Shown here in pieces: positions 1 to 8,051 of a DNA stretch of 64,000 nt; the first letter of the stretch is position 1, and each line of letters starts with the position of its first letter. The DNA is from Hymenobacter baengnokdamensis (GTDB taxonomy: Bacteria > Bacteroidota > Bacteroidia > Cytophagales > Hymenobacteraceae): contig NZ_CP044285.1 in NCBI RefSeq assembly GCF_008728635.1, positions 1,798,001 through 1,862,000 on the forward strand. The letters run 5' to 3'. A program made the translations under genes and the position numbers. Below the pieces are notes generated by a model, which worked only from the letters and a program-made list of their open reading frames with translations, did no database searches and was not told the origin of the DNA.

Positions 1-907
1 CCGAGATGTCCATGCTGGCCGGGGCCGAGCCGCCGGTAGTCAGGGCATTGAACTTGAACAAGTCACCGGTTGAGGCGGCGAGCGTTACACCCTGGGCGTT
101 GTCGTTCGGGCCCGTCAGGTTCGTGTCGAAGTTCACGTTAGAGCCACCGGTTGAAGCCACCACGTTCACATACTCCACCGCCAGCGGGTTATTGGCGTTG
201 TTGTTCAGGGGGTAGTATTTGCCGTTGAGCTGTTGATAGTAGTTGATGCCCAGCACCCCTACTACCAAGTCATCCGCCGCCGGCGCACTGGGCAATGAAG
301 CCACTACTGTCTTGTTGGCCAGGGCCGCCCCGTTCAGCGCCAGGATGCCCAGCGGCTGCGCTACGGCGGCCTGTTGGTAGGTCTTGCCCATGAAATCCAC
401 CGACGAGGCCCCGAGCACCAGCTCGTAGTGCGTAGCCCCCTGCGGCGCGGCAATATCCGTCAGCGGGTTCAGGCTCGGAATAGTGAGCGTCACGTCCGAG
501 CCGCTACCCGTCACGGTGTATTGGAAGAACAGGTTCTGCGCGATACCCGCCCCGTTGTTGAAGTTGAAGCCCAGCAGCGCAGCCAGGTTGTCCTTGAGCA
601 CCTGGCGCTGCCCCCGGTCGTTGGTCATGTCCAGCGAGATGGCGGCGCGCATAGCCTGCGTCAGGCGCGACACCATGCGCGTATCGCTGGCCGCCTGAAT
701 TGCCACCCGCAAGGAGTCGCGCAGCAGCTTGCCCGCCGAAGCCGCTGCCCCAAACTCGCTGGCGTTTTCCCGCGTGCGCGCCCGGCTCGGGGCGCTGGCG
801 AAGGCCGCCTTATTGCTCTGCGGCTTCTGGGAGATGCTCCCGTTTTTATTAAACACCAGGCCACCTACGGTGCCCTGAATGCCGAGTATGCCCGTCTGAC
901 GTGCCAT
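1..907 (-). CDS. Uncharacterised Bacteroidota protein, 3' end outside the window
   Basis: An open frame of 302 codons runs from an ATG at 907 to the window edge without a stop, so the C-terminus is missing. The N-terminus reads MARQTGILGIQGTVGGLVF, a Gly-rich opening followed by a Lys/Gln-rich stretch, then an Ala/Arg-rich helical part (about residues 40-95) and a beta-rich half rich in Asn, Thr and Gly. This resembles the start of uncharacterised Bacteroidota proteins of the DUF6266 kind, but that is recollection of a pattern, not a search. There is no signal peptide and no catalytic motif. It lies on the integrase side of the tRNA-Leu gene, so it may be cargo of an integrated element. Function unknown. 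Confidence 0.6.
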   Translation of the reverse strand, partial: MARQTGILGIQGTVGGLVFNKNGSISQKPQSNKAAFASAPSRARTRENASEFGAAASAGKLLRDSLRVAIQAASDTRMVSRLTQAMRAAISLDMTNDRGQRQVLKDNLAALLGFNFNNGAGIAQNLFFQYTVTGSGSDVTLTIPSLNPLTDIAAPQGATHYELVLGASSVDFMGKTYQQAAVAQPLGILALNGAALANKTVVASLPSAPAADDLVVGVLGINYYQQLNGKYYPLNNNANNPLAVEYVNVVASTGGSNVNFDTNLTGPNDNAQGVTLAASTGDLFKFNALTTGGSAPASMDIS

Positions 908-973
908 CGTAATTAAGTAGGTAAAAGGTTAAAAAATAGTTTGCGTTTGGCTGCTTGCCGTTACGCGGCCTTG

Positions 974-1516
974 CTACCAGGTGCAGCCCACCCCGTAGCG
1001 CCGCTTGATTCGATAAGTCATTTTGCGCCATTGGCTCGGCAGCAGCGCTTCCCCGGCGCCGCACTTCCACAGGCCCCGCCCACCCGCTATTGCCGCCGCC
1101 TGTTGCGCGGCCCGCGCGGCTAGCCGGCGCGTGGGGTCCCACGCCCAGGCCCACCCGCGCACCACTAGCAGCGAGTCCAGCGCCAGGGCTGGCCCACTAG
1201 CTACCGGCAGCCGCACCGTGGCCAGCATCCGCCCATATAGGTCGAGGCCTTGCCGCGTCAGCCACACCCGCCGCTCGGGCCAAAGCAGCTGCCGCACCGA
1301 GTCGGTGGCCTGCGCGCCAAATGCCTGGTCGTGCTCGGGGGCATCCACGCCCAGCAGCCGTACCCGGCGCACCGCGCCCCCGGCCAGCACGTCGTAGGTG
1401 TCGCCATCTACCACCCGTACCACCCGGCCTGCCTCTACGGTTTGCCCCTGTGCCGACCCCGCCCACAGCCCCGCGGTCAGCAACAAAAGCCCACACTTGC
1501 TAATTGCATTTTTCAT
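974..1516 (-). CDS. Secreted thermonuclease-like protein (SNase fold)
   Basis: This 180-residue protein starts with a signal peptide (hydrophobic residues about 8-22, ending SAQGQ), so it is probably exported. The mature part is one staphylococcal-nuclease domain: VVDGDTYDV at 35-43 (metal-binding Asp), RVRLLGVDAPE at 51-61 (Arg53 and Glu61 match the catalytic Arg and Glu of the family) and YGRMLATV at 94-101 (Arg96 matches the second catalytic Arg). All key residues are present, so it should be an active Ca-dependent phosphodiesterase acting on extracellular or periplasmic DNA/RNA. It is transcribed in the same direction as the partial gene to its left. It is slightly longer at the C-terminus than a minimal SNase domain, with a basic tail. 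Confidence 0.85.
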   Translation of the reverse strand: MKNAISKCGLLLLTAGLWAGSAQGQTVEAGRVVRVVDGDTYDVLAGGAVRRVRLLGVDAPEHDQAFGAQATDSVRQLLWPERRVWLTRQGLDLYGRMLATVRLPVASGPALALDSLLVVRGWAWAWDPTRRLAARAAQQAAAIAGGRGLWKCGAGEALLPSQWRKMTYRIKRRYGVGCTW

Positions 1517-1586
1517 GGAACGAAGCTAGCGGGCACTTAACCTGAATTATCTTCGCAGTGCCCCGTTTGCCCCATTACGCCCTCAT

Positions 1587-1823
1587 ATGCCCCCGCTCCG
1601 AATCTGCATTTATCCCAAGGACGTGGCTGCCCTGACCGGCCGCAGCTACGACGCGGCCAAGCGCCTGCTGCGCCAAGCGCGCGCCGCTGCCGGCAAGCCC
1701 ACCGGGGCCCTGCTCACCGTAGCCGACTTCTGCCACCACACCGGCCTTAACGAGCAGGAAGTAACCGCCGCCCTCAACCGCCAAGTCAGCAGCACTACCC
1801 CGCCTCTGCGCCGCGCCGTCTAG
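1587..1823 (+). CDS. Small conserved Bacteroidota helix-turn-helix-like protein
   Basis: The 78-residue product has IYPKDVAALTGRSYDAAKRLL at its N-terminal half followed by LLTVADFCHHTGLNEQEVTAAL. The layout (a helix pair that looks like a weak HTH, then a second helix pair with an F-C/E-x-x-TG motif) is common in small Bacteroidota proteins of unknown role that often sit near mobile elements. The ATG at 1587 follows an AT-rich stretch at about 1540-1560. It is divergent from the nuclease gene and convergent with the integrase; a bidirectional terminator (1928-1963) lies between it and the integrase. It may be DNA-binding or excisionase-like, but no direct evidence supports a specific role. 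Confidence 0.55.
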   Translation: MPPLRICIYPKDVAALTGRSYDAAKRLLRQARAAAGKPTGALLTVADFCHHTGLNEQEVTAALNRQVSSTTPPLRRAV

Positions 1824-1927
1824 GTGATAGTATAAGGCCTGCAATTCTCATCGGTTCTCATCGCCTACCGCAACCGCACCGCAGCGCGAGCATAGTGGAA
1901 GCATAGCAGTAGTATGAGCCCGGCAAC

Positions 1928-1963
1928 AAAACGGCCCGCCCCCACTAGGGAACGGGCCGTTTT
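1928..1963. terminator. Bidirectional intrinsic terminator between small gene and integrase
   Basis: An 11-bp perfect stem, AAAACGGCCCG paired with CGGGCCGTTTT, encloses a 14-nt loop. A-rich and T-rich flanks on both sides mean it can stop transcription from the small gene on the left and from the integrase gene, whose stop codon is 18 bp away on the right. Confidence 0.8.
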
Positions 1964-1980
1964 CTTTTCCAGCGTAAAGG

Positions 1981-3294
1981 TTAGGCCGCCGCAGCTGCCA
2001 CGCATACCTCCCCGGCTACTACCGTCATCGCTGGCTGCTCACCCAGGGCCGGGCCATCCCAGGCCAACTGCAACGCCTGGTGCTGAAAGTCCTCCACTAT
2101 TTTGGCGTAGTGCATGGTGGTTTGCAGCTTCGAGTGCCCCATTATCTGCTGCAGCACTGCCGGCGACACGCCCCGTAGCAGCGACTGCGTAGCGAAGGTG
2201 TGTCGAGCCGTGTGCATCGTGACCAGCTCGTAAGTCGGCACCGACTTCTTCACCACCTGCCCGCCTACCATCTCCATCGTCTCCACCGGGTTAGCGAGTC
2301 CGGCCAACGCGCCAATGCGCTTGAGGTAGCGGTTCATCACGGGGTTGGCCAGCACCGGTAGCAGCCGCGCCCGCTCTTCGCCCGCTGCGTACTTATCCAG
2401 AATGGCCCCCGCCGCCTCGGTCAAGTAAATGCTCACCGGCCGCCGTGTTTTGGTTTGCACCAGACGCAGCACCCGCCGGCCGTTCCACGCATGGAGGTTG
2501 CCAGGGTGCAGCTGCAGGGCATCTGAGTAGCGCAGGCCCGTATAGCAGCAAAACAGAAACACGTCCCGCACGGGCACCAAGTTGCTCGGCAGCACCGCCC
2601 TGGCCAGCGCGGCAAGGTTGGCCGCCGTCAAGTACGTTTTGGGCACATCCGACCAGCGTACTTCCATGCGGCCCAAATCCAGCCCCAGGGCTAGCCCCCG
2701 GTCTTGCTGCAAGTGGCGCAGAAACTTCTTCAGGTCCTTCAAAATCGAGAACAAGCCATTGGCGCCCATCCCGTGCTTGACCCGCAAAAAGTGCACGAAT
2801 TGGTCGTGCACCGGCAGCGTATAGGTCGCGGGCTCCAGCTGCTGCTTCAAGTGCTTCTCAAACTTCGCCAGCCAGTTGCGCGCCGTGTTGTAGTGGCGCA
2901 GGGTGTTGAAGGCAAAGCCCCGCCCGTGCAGCACCTCGCGGTACTCATCGAACAAGTCCACCAGCCGCAGCACCTCCGGCGCTTCGGGCTCCGCCACCTC
3001 AACCGGCTGCGTTGCTTCCCGCATCAGGGCCACGGTAGGGGCCACGCCCGCACTCCGCAAGTCCCGATAGCGGTTCTTCAACCGCTCTGCCAGCTTTTCC
3101 AGATAGTCATTGGCCTCTTCTTGGCCCGTAAACGCCTTGCGGAATTCCTGCTTGCTCGCATTCCATTCCGCCGGCCGGCACTTCTCCTTGGTAAAGCAGC
3201 GCAGCCGCTTCCCATCAAACGATGCATTCAAGAACACGGGCGCGAGTCCGGCCTTATCCATCAAGTCTTCCCGCAATACAAAAGACACCTTCAT
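1981..3294 (-). CDS. Tyrosine recombinase / phage-type integrase (Bacteroidota family)
   Basis: With the ATG at 3294 the product is 437 residues and starts MKVSFVLREDLMDKAG, the usual opening of Bacteroidota integrases with an arm-binding domain. An upstream in-frame start at 3459 would run into the tRNA gene and is unlikely. Order: arm-type DNA-binding domain (about 1-90), SAM-like core-binding domain (about 110-215), catalytic domain (about 225-400). The catalytic signature is visible: Arg in GLRYSD, His-x-x-Arg in HTARHTFA, His in GHSKLQTT and Tyr in HYAKI. It should catalyse site-specific strand exchange. It starts about 140 bp from the 3' end of tRNA-Leu, which is the expected position for an element that uses this tRNA as attachment site. 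Confidence 0.93.
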   Translation of the reverse strand: MKVSFVLREDLMDKAGLAPVFLNASFDGKRLRCFTKEKCRPAEWNASKQEFRKAFTGQEEANDYLEKLAERLKNRYRDLRSAGVAPTVALMREATQPVEVAEPEAPEVLRLVDLFDEYREVLHGRGFAFNTLRHYNTARNWLAKFEKHLKQQLEPATYTLPVHDQFVHFLRVKHGMGANGLFSILKDLKKFLRHLQQDRGLALGLDLGRMEVRWSDVPKTYLTAANLAALARAVLPSNLVPVRDVFLFCCYTGLRYSDALQLHPGNLHAWNGRRVLRLVQTKTRRPVSIYLTEAAGAILDKYAAGEERARLLPVLANPVMNRYLKRIGALAGLANPVETMEMVGGQVVKKSVPTYELVTMHTARHTFATQSLLRGVSPAVLQQIMGHSKLQTTMHYAKIVEDFQHQALQLAWDGPALGEQPAMTVVAGEVCVAAAAA

Positions 3295-3367
3295 TTTAGT
3301 GACGCTTTTAGTGACGTGCACCCGTCCGCGAATAGTCTTGAATGAGGCTAGGGCCCGGATGCACAAA

Positions 3368-3413
3368 GGCCCCAAAACCTGCATTCCTGGAAGGATTCGC
3401 AGCTTTTGGGGCC
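3368..3413. terminator. Strong hairpin between tRNA-Leu and integrase
   Basis: GGCCCCAAAA at 3368-3377 pairs perfectly with TTTTGGGGCC at 3404-3413, and an inner CTGC/GCAG pair extends the stem after one mismatch. It lies 20 bp past the tRNA-Leu 3' end, so it could end tRNA transcription; it could also be a recombinase arm site. The terminator role is inference. Confidence 0.5.
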
Positions 3414-3432
3414 TGGCGTCAATGTATTCTAG

Positions 3433-3514
3433 TACCCAGAGCCGGGGTCGAACCGGCACACCTTGCGGTATTGGTGTTTGAGACCAACGCGTCTACCGAT
3501 TCCGCCATCTGGGC
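3433..3514 (-). tRNA. tRNA-Leu (anticodon CAA)
   Basis: Read on the minus strand, 82 nt fold into a class II tRNA: acceptor GCCCAGA pairs with TCTGGGT plus discriminator A; the D-arm contains GGCGGAATCGGTAGACGC; the anticodon stem TTGGT/ACCAA holds the loop CTCAAAC with anticodon CAA (plus-strand 3478-3480); a variable arm follows; the T-arm contains GGTTCGACCCC. No CCA is encoded. The long variable arm and the CAA anticodon give tRNA-Leu reading UUG. Its 3' end faces the integrase gene, so it is probably the attachment site of an integrated element. Confidence 0.95.
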
Positions 3515-3537
3515 AACTTATCCGGCTCGGTCGGTAT

Positions 3538-4085
3538 TCACGAGCGGGCCGCAAAGGTAGCCAACTGCTGGCGAAGCCGCAAGAGATAGCGCTTTTTTAG
3601 GTAATACGTGCGCACTTGCGCCAGGGCAGCGGGGCGGTGGTCGGGGGCAGGCCCGAGTAGCCGGCCAGTACGGGCTCAATACCGGCGTCGAGCGTAGTGG
3701 CCAAGGTCGCTACCTCTGCTTCGAGCCTGGCGCTGGCAGTCGGGTCCGGCTCAAACTCCAGCTCCATTAGCTGCTCGTTGAGGTCCATTACTTCCATCAG
3801 GAAGTCAGCCGGTAGTTGATTCTGTGCACTGCCTTCTTCGAGCAGGCCGTGCTGGGCCAGCACGTAGGCCATGCGGCAGTCAGGGTCAGCCAGGGTGCGG
3901 TAGGCGTCGGTATTGAGCGTGCTCAGGCGTAGCGCTTCGGCCTGCGCAGCGGGGGTGTCCTGGGCGTGAAAGTCGGGGTGCAGCTCGCGGCTGAGTTGGT
4001 AGTATTTGCCTTTGAGAGCCGCCTCATCAAGTAAAAATGCTTCGGGCAGGCCATAAAAGGCGAAGTAATTGGGTGAATCAGGCAT
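3538..4085 (-). CDS. hscB: Fe-S cluster assembly co-chaperone HscB, frameshifted near the C-terminus
   Basis: HscB stimulates the Hsp70 HscA during transfer of Fe-S clusters from the IscU scaffold. The N-terminal J domain carries HPD at residues 36-38, and the C-terminal three-helix HSCB domain contains LNTDAYRTLADP and FLMEVMDLNEQLME. As written the frame ends at 3597 (162 residues) with an odd tail ...GLPPTTAPLPWRKCARIT. Adding one C to the C5 run (plus-strand G5 at 3643-3647) gives GLPPDHRPAALAQVRTYY followed by LKKRYLLRL, the normal HscB ending, and moves the stop to 3538. So the gene is probably intact in the cell or very recently broken. The corrected extent is listed here. Confidence 0.88.
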
Positions 4086-4136
4086 AGAAATAAGTGGCCG
4101 GCACTTGGTTATAGAATTAAAGACAACTCCGGCGTT

Positions 4137-4424
4137 TTAGTTGGCTTTTATTACCGAAAACGCCTGCGCTGGCTCGGCCAGCAGGCGCTTGGTGGCGGGC
4201 CACACCTGGCCAAACAGCCCGGAGCGCCGATAGGCATTAAGGGCGGCCATATCGTCCCACTGGCTGTAGGTGCAGTAGATGTGCGGCTCGTCGGCGTCCT
4301 GCCACAGCTCCAGGTGGCGGCAGCCGGGCTGCTGCCGAATGTGGCTTTCCGATTGCCGGAACAAGGCGAGGAAATCAGCCGTGCGGGCGGGCTGGAGCGT
4401 GAGGCGAACGATGCGGATGAGCAC
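4137..4424 (-). CDS. ABM (antibiotic biosynthesis monooxygenase) domain protein
   Basis: The 95-residue product is a single dimeric ferredoxin-like ABM domain: MLIRIVRLTLQPARTADFL (first strand and helix), SHIRQQPGCRHLELWQD (second strand) and YCTYSQWDDMAALNAYRRS (the conserved W-x-x-x-x-A-x-x-x-Y/H part). Family members range from quinol monooxygenases to haem-degrading enzymes and many untested proteins, so substrate cannot be named. It lies just downstream of hscB in the same orientation, 51 bp away, and may be co-transcribed with it. Confidence 0.8.
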   Translation of the reverse strand: MLIRIVRLTLQPARTADFLALFRQSESHIRQQPGCRHLELWQDADEPHIYCTYSQWDDMAALNAYRRSGLFGQVWPATKRLLAEPAQAFSVIKAN

Positions 4425-4550
4425 AGGAAAGTTTGATTTGCAGGGCGTTATAGCTAAGAGGCCGGGGTGCTAAAAAGTAAGCTCGAGCTTAACCCTTCCG
4501 GCCGCCGGGCGTACATAGCAGCTTATTTTTTACATTTTACTGACTTTTTT

Positions 4551-4742
4551 ATGCGTTACGCTCCCCGTGCCTTTTGGCTGGCGGCTCCGGCCCTCACGGC
4601 TCTGTCGCTGCTTGCTTCGTGCGATAGCAAGCCCAAAACCACCGAAACCGACAAAACAGCCGTGGTAGTGCCCAGTGAAGCCAACAAAGCTTCCGATAGT
4701 ACAGCCGTAAAAGTAGACTCTGCTCAGGCTCCCAAGCAATAG
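4551..4742 (+). CDS. Small putative lipoprotein
   Basis: A 63-residue product starts MRYAPRAFWLAAPALTAL and has a lipobox, LLASC, giving a lipidated Cys at about residue 24. The rest is a short, low-complexity tail rich in Lys, Thr, Asp and Ser with no domain. An upstream in-frame start at 4467 would add 28 residues that break the signal-peptide layout, so 4551 is preferred. A terminator follows its stop at once. Function unknown; likely an outer-membrane or periplasmic small lipoprotein. Confidence 0.6.
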   Translation: MRYAPRAFWLAAPALTALSLLASCDSKPKTTETDKTAVVVPSEANKASDSTAVKVDSAQAPKQ

Positions 4743-4761
4743 TTGGTAGCGGTTACATCAG

Positions 4762-4794
4762 AGCCTGGATGCTATATAGTGTTCGGGCTTTTTT
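4762..4794 (+). terminator. Intrinsic terminator after the small lipoprotein gene
   Basis: A 9-bp stem with G-U pairs (AGCCTGGAT with GTTCGGGCT) around a 10-nt AT-rich loop is followed by six Ts. It sits 19 bp past the lipoprotein stop. Confidence 0.6.
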
Positions 4795-4799
4795 GTGGA

Positions 4800-5639
4800 T
4801 TAACCAGTAAAGCGCACATCTACCTGCGAGTCAAAGTAAAGGCCTAGCAGCTCGCTGGCGTGCCCCTGGTTGATGGCTATCGACAAGCAGCCTTGGGGGT
4901 TAAATGTGCAGACAATCTCGCCCGGCGGGGCTGCCGCGAAGTGCGGGCGCAGCTCGCGCACCACCTCGCGGCCAAAATGGACGGTAGCCGGGCGGCCCCG
5001 GCCCACTACCTCCACCGCCTCCCGCGAGATGTTGGTAATCAGGTTGCCGTAGTGGTCTACGTGCACCACGTGGCCGGTAATGCGGTTGTCCTGCAGGCGC
5101 AGCTGGCGGTTGGTGAGCAGGTAAGCCTCGGTAGCGGGTGGGCCGAGGCTGCTCAGCGGCTGCCCCTGGGCGAGGCGCACAGCCGCCGGCGCCAGAATAT
5201 CGCGCGTAGGGTTAAGCGAAACGGGCTGAAGGTTGCCGGCGGCTATCGAGGTCGCCGGGGGGGCTGGTGCGGGTGGGGCCGGGGCATTCAGGCGCACAAG
5301 CTGGGCCGGGATGCCGTCGCAAAGCAGGGGCAGCAGGCCGTTGTCGGCGGCTACGAAATAGTGGCCCTCAAACTCAGCGGCATGCCAGGCGGGCGCGGCC
5401 ACCGCACCGGCATCGCTGGCTCCGTAGTCGCTCACCGTAATGAGATGCGTGGTGCCCAGCGGAAAGTCACGAAACACGGCCCGGAGAACGTGTACGGCGT
5501 GGGCGATGTTGTAGGGTTCGACCCCGTGCGTAAGGTCGAGCACCGGCAGGGTTGGCGCCAGGTGCAGCAAACGGGCTTTGAGCGCGGCCACATACTGGTC
5601 GCGGTAGCCAAAATCCGTAAGCAGTGTCAGTACCCCCAT
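4800..5639 (-). CDS. SAM hydroxide adenosyltransferase family protein (DUF62)
   Basis: The product (279 residues from the ATG at 5639) begins MGVLTLLTDFGYRDQYVAAL, the hallmark N-terminus of the DUF62/duf-62 family, with VLDLTHGVEPYNIAHAVHVL and YFVAADNGLLPLLCD following and a C-terminal beta-barrel-like domain holding HVDHYGNLITNI. Characterised members hydrolyse S-adenosylmethionine to adenosine and methionine using an activated water; fluorinases and chlorinases are relatives. The Asp and Asn residues around the conserved TDFG and HYGNLITN motifs are kept. An upstream in-frame start at 5705 is possible but lacks family similarity. The Pro/Ala-rich insert at about 145-160 is a linker between domains. 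Confidence 0.85.
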   Translation of the reverse strand: MGVLTLLTDFGYRDQYVAALKARLLHLAPTLPVLDLTHGVEPYNIAHAVHVLRAVFRDFPLGTTHLITVSDYGASDAGAVAAPAWHAAEFEGHYFVAADNGLLPLLCDGIPAQLVRLNAPAPPAPAPPATSIAAGNLQPVSLNPTRDILAPAAVRLAQGQPLSSLGPPATEAYLLTNRQLRLQDNRITGHVVHVDHYGNLITNISREAVEVVGRGRPATVHFGREVVRELRPHFAAAPPGEIVCTFNPQGCLSIAINQGHASELLGLYFDSQVDVRFTG

Positions 5640-5845
5640 GCCCGCAGTTGCCAGGTTCTTCGTAGTATTGTTTAGTGGCCGGCCAGCCGGCCGGCGCGGC
5701 TGCAAAAGTAGCCCGATTTCCGGTAGTCGGCCGGGAGTTTCCGGCCCAATGGGCTACGCTTAAAAATAATGCCAGCTGCCCGGGCCGGGCCGTTGGGTAG
5801 TCCGCTTACGTTTCTTTTCTCCCTCCTTTCCTCTGCCTTTCCAGC

Positions 5846-6940
5846 TTGCTCGAAAAAGTCATCACCCTCGAAAATGTGTCCCTGGTCGACTTCCTGGGGG
5901 CCGATAACCAGAATATTCGTCGAATTTCGGCTGCTTTTCCGGGCAGTAAAATCGTGTCCCGGGGCAACGAAATCAAGATTCAGGGCCCTGCCGAAGTCAT
6001 TTCGCGGGTCAACGATATCCTTAGCTCACTCATTGAGCACTACCATCAGTACGGGGCCATCACCGACCGCGACGTGAACCAGTACCTTTCCGCCACCTCC
6101 GAGGAGGCAGAAGGCCGGGTGCTGGCGGCCTCGCCCGATGTCATCCTGTTTGGGGCCAAAGGCGGCGTCATCAAGGCCAAAACGCCCAACCAGCAAAAGC
6201 TGGTGGACACCGTGATGAAGCATGACCTCACCTTCACGCTTGGGCCCGCCGGCACCGGCAAAACCTATATTTCGGTGGCGCTGGCGGTGCGGGCCCTCAA
6301 GAATAAAGAGGTTAAAAAAATTATTATCTCGCGCCCCGTGGTGGAAGCCGGCGAGAGCCTGGGTTTTCTGCCCGGCGACATGAAGGAAAAGGTAGACCCC
6401 TACCTACGCCCGATTTATGATGCCCTGGAGGATATGATTCCGGCCGAAAAGCTGAAATTTTATCAGGAGAACAAGATTATCGAAATCGCCCCCCTGGCCT
6501 ACATGCGCGGCCGGACCCTGAACAACGCCTTCGTGCTGCTCGACGAAGCCCAGAATACCACTCCCAGCCAGATTAAGATGTTCCTGACCCGCATGGGGCC
6601 TTCGGCGAAAGTGATGGTGAATGGCGACCGCAGTCAGATTGACCTGCCCACCCGCCAGAAGTCGGGCCTGATGCAGGCACTTGATATACTGCGCGATATC
6701 CCCGGTATTGGCTACGTAGAGATGACCGCCGACGACGTGGTGCGCCACCGCCTGGTAAAGGAAATAGTGCAGGCCTACGACAAATACGACGTGGCCGAGC
6801 AGCGCCGCGAAGCCGAGCTTAAGCAGCGTCGCCACGAGGGCAACGACCGCAGCAATGGCCAGGGGCGCGCTGACCAAGGCCGCCGCCCGGCCCAGCCCAC
6901 TGAGGCTGACCTGCCCCTCAACCACGAGCAGGCTCTGTAA
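5846..6940 (+). CDS. phoH: PhoH family ATPase
   Basis: The 364-residue product has a KH-like N-terminal part (about 1-90) and a PhoH P-loop ATPase domain: Walker A GPAGTGKT at 133-140, Walker B VLLDEAQN at 230-237, and the conserved SRPVVEAGESLGFLPGD between them. PhoH proteins are RNA-associated ATPases of unsettled role. The C-terminus (about 330-364) is a polar tail rich in Arg, Gln and Gly, possibly RNA-binding. No in-frame ATG precedes the conserved MLEKVITLENVSLVDFLG, so translation must start at the TTG at 5846. An intrinsic terminator follows the stop. Confidence 0.93.
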   Translation: MLEKVITLENVSLVDFLGADNQNIRRISAAFPGSKIVSRGNEIKIQGPAEVISRVNDILSSLIEHYHQYGAITDRDVNQYLSATSEEAEGRVLAASPDVILFGAKGGVIKAKTPNQQKLVDTVMKHDLTFTLGPAGTGKTYISVALAVRALKNKEVKKIIISRPVVEAGESLGFLPGDMKEKVDPYLRPIYDALEDMIPAEKLKFYQENKIIEIAPLAYMRGRTLNNAFVLLDEAQNTTPSQIKMFLTRMGPSAKVMVNGDRSQIDLPTRQKSGLMQALDILRDIPGIGYVEMTADDVVRHRLVKEIVQAYDKYDVAEQRREAELKQRRHEGNDRSNGQGRADQGRRPAQPTEADLPLNHEQAL

Positions 6941-6968
6941 AAAAGGAATAAGCCCTCTCAAAAAGAAG

Positions 6969-6998
6969 CCCCGGCCAGCATTGGTCGGGGTTGCTTTT
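6969..6998 (+). terminator. Intrinsic terminator after phoH
   Basis: CCCCGGCCA pairs with TGGTCGGGG (one G-U pair) around the loop GCAT; A-rich sequence precedes it and a T-rich stretch follows. It lies 28 bp past the phoH stop and upstream of the convergent DUF3817 gene. Confidence 0.8.
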
Positions 6999-7019
6999 TA
7001 TGTAGTAAATAATTTATAT

Positions 7020-7340
7020 TTAACGAGCCAGCGGCTCCTGCGCAGCGGCTACAAACAGCCGCCGCTCGGCATAGAAGGCCCCGAAGGGCAGTACCGACAG
7101 CCCGAGCCCCAGCGCGGCCTTGCCCACCGACCAGCCCTGCTCGATGGTGTTTTGCACCAGTAGTAAAACATAGGAAATAAACAATATTCCGTGGGCCATG
7201 CCCACAATGCGCACCGCTTCCGGCTGGCCGGCCAGGTATTTTAGCGGCATGGCAATGCCCAGCAGCACCAGCAGCGAAATACCTTCCAGAATGCTGATGC
7301 CACGCAAACGGCCCAGTGACGTGTTTAGATAAGCAAGCAT
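7020..7340 (-). CDS. DUF3817 family integral membrane protein
   Basis: The 106-residue product has three hydrophobic segments at about 17-35, 44-64 and 74-92. The sequence GISILEGISLLVLLGIAMPLK followed by VGMAHGILFISYVLLL is typical of the DUF3817 (YdzA-like) family of small bacterial inner-membrane proteins. Function is unknown. It is convergent with phoH, separated by the phoH terminator. Confidence 0.8.
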   Translation of the reverse strand: MLAYLNTSLGRLRGISILEGISLLVLLGIAMPLKYLAGQPEAVRIVGMAHGILFISYVLLLVQNTIEQGWSVGKAALGLGLSVLPFGAFYAERRLFVAAAQEPLAR

Positions 7341-7466
7341 AACGCAAAGATACGCCGCCTGCTTAGGCGGCTGGCCGCCCAGCGGGCGGGCCGTGGCCGG
7401 CGCGTCCGGATTCTGCCGCCAGGCCCGGATATTTGCGGTCGATTACGCCGTTTTTCAGCTTCGTCC

Positions 7467-7901
7467 ATGACCACCGTTCATAAAATTACCGACCTGCGCG
7501 ACCTTGACGCGGCCTTTACCATCCGGGAGAAAGTATTTGTGGGCGAGCAAAACGTGCCCGCCGATGCCGAGTACGACCAGCACGACCGCGCGGCTACCAC
7601 CCGCCACTACCTGGCTCACGTGGATGGCCAGCCAGCCGGCGCGGCCCGCTGGCGCCCCACCGAGCAGGGCGTAAAGCTGGAACGCTTTGCCGTGCTGCCC
7701 GGCTTTCGCAACCACGGCGTGGGCGAAGCTCTCGTGCACCAGGTGCTCGCCGATGTGCGCGCCGAAGCCTCCGATGCCGCCCAGGTGTACCTGCATGCCC
7801 AGCTGCGCGCCATTCCGCTCTACGAGCGCACCGGCTTCCGGAAAGTAGGGGAGCTGTTTGAGGAATGCGCCATTCAGCACTATAAGATGGTGCTGAAGTA
7901 G
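7467..7901 (+). CDS. GNAT family N-acetyltransferase
   Basis: A 144-residue single-domain protein. IREKVFVGEQNVPADAEYDQ in the N-terminal part is typical of the YjcF/ElaA-like branch, and motif A for acetyl-CoA binding is visible as LPGFRNHGVGEALVHQVL (R/Q-x-x-G-x-G/A), followed by LHAQLRAIPLYERTGF, the motif B helix and the usual Tyr general acid. It transfers an acetyl group from acetyl-CoA to an unknown amine. It stands alone between DUF3817 (divergent) and comEC. Confidence 0.87.
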   Translation: MTTVHKITDLRDLDAAFTIREKVFVGEQNVPADAEYDQHDRAATTRHYLAHVDGQPAGAARWRPTEQGVKLERFAVLPGFRNHGVGEALVHQVLADVRAEASDAAQVYLHAQLRAIPLYERTGFRKVGELFEECAIQHYKMVLK

Positions 7902-8051
7902 CAGCAAGCCAGGCGGCTGCGTAGGGTGTAGAGTAAGTTAGCCGCTGGTAATAAGAATCTTAACTGATTTTTAAAGCTTCGCTTCCGCCATTCAAGAGTT
8001 TTTAGTAAGTATCTATGCAAGGGCTTATCTTTTATAGATAATTTTTGCGCT

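Noticed and set aside
3295..3459. N-terminal extension of the integrase up to 3459
   Set aside because: It would overlap the tRNA-Leu 3' end and the hairpin; the family N-terminus begins at the ATG at 3294.
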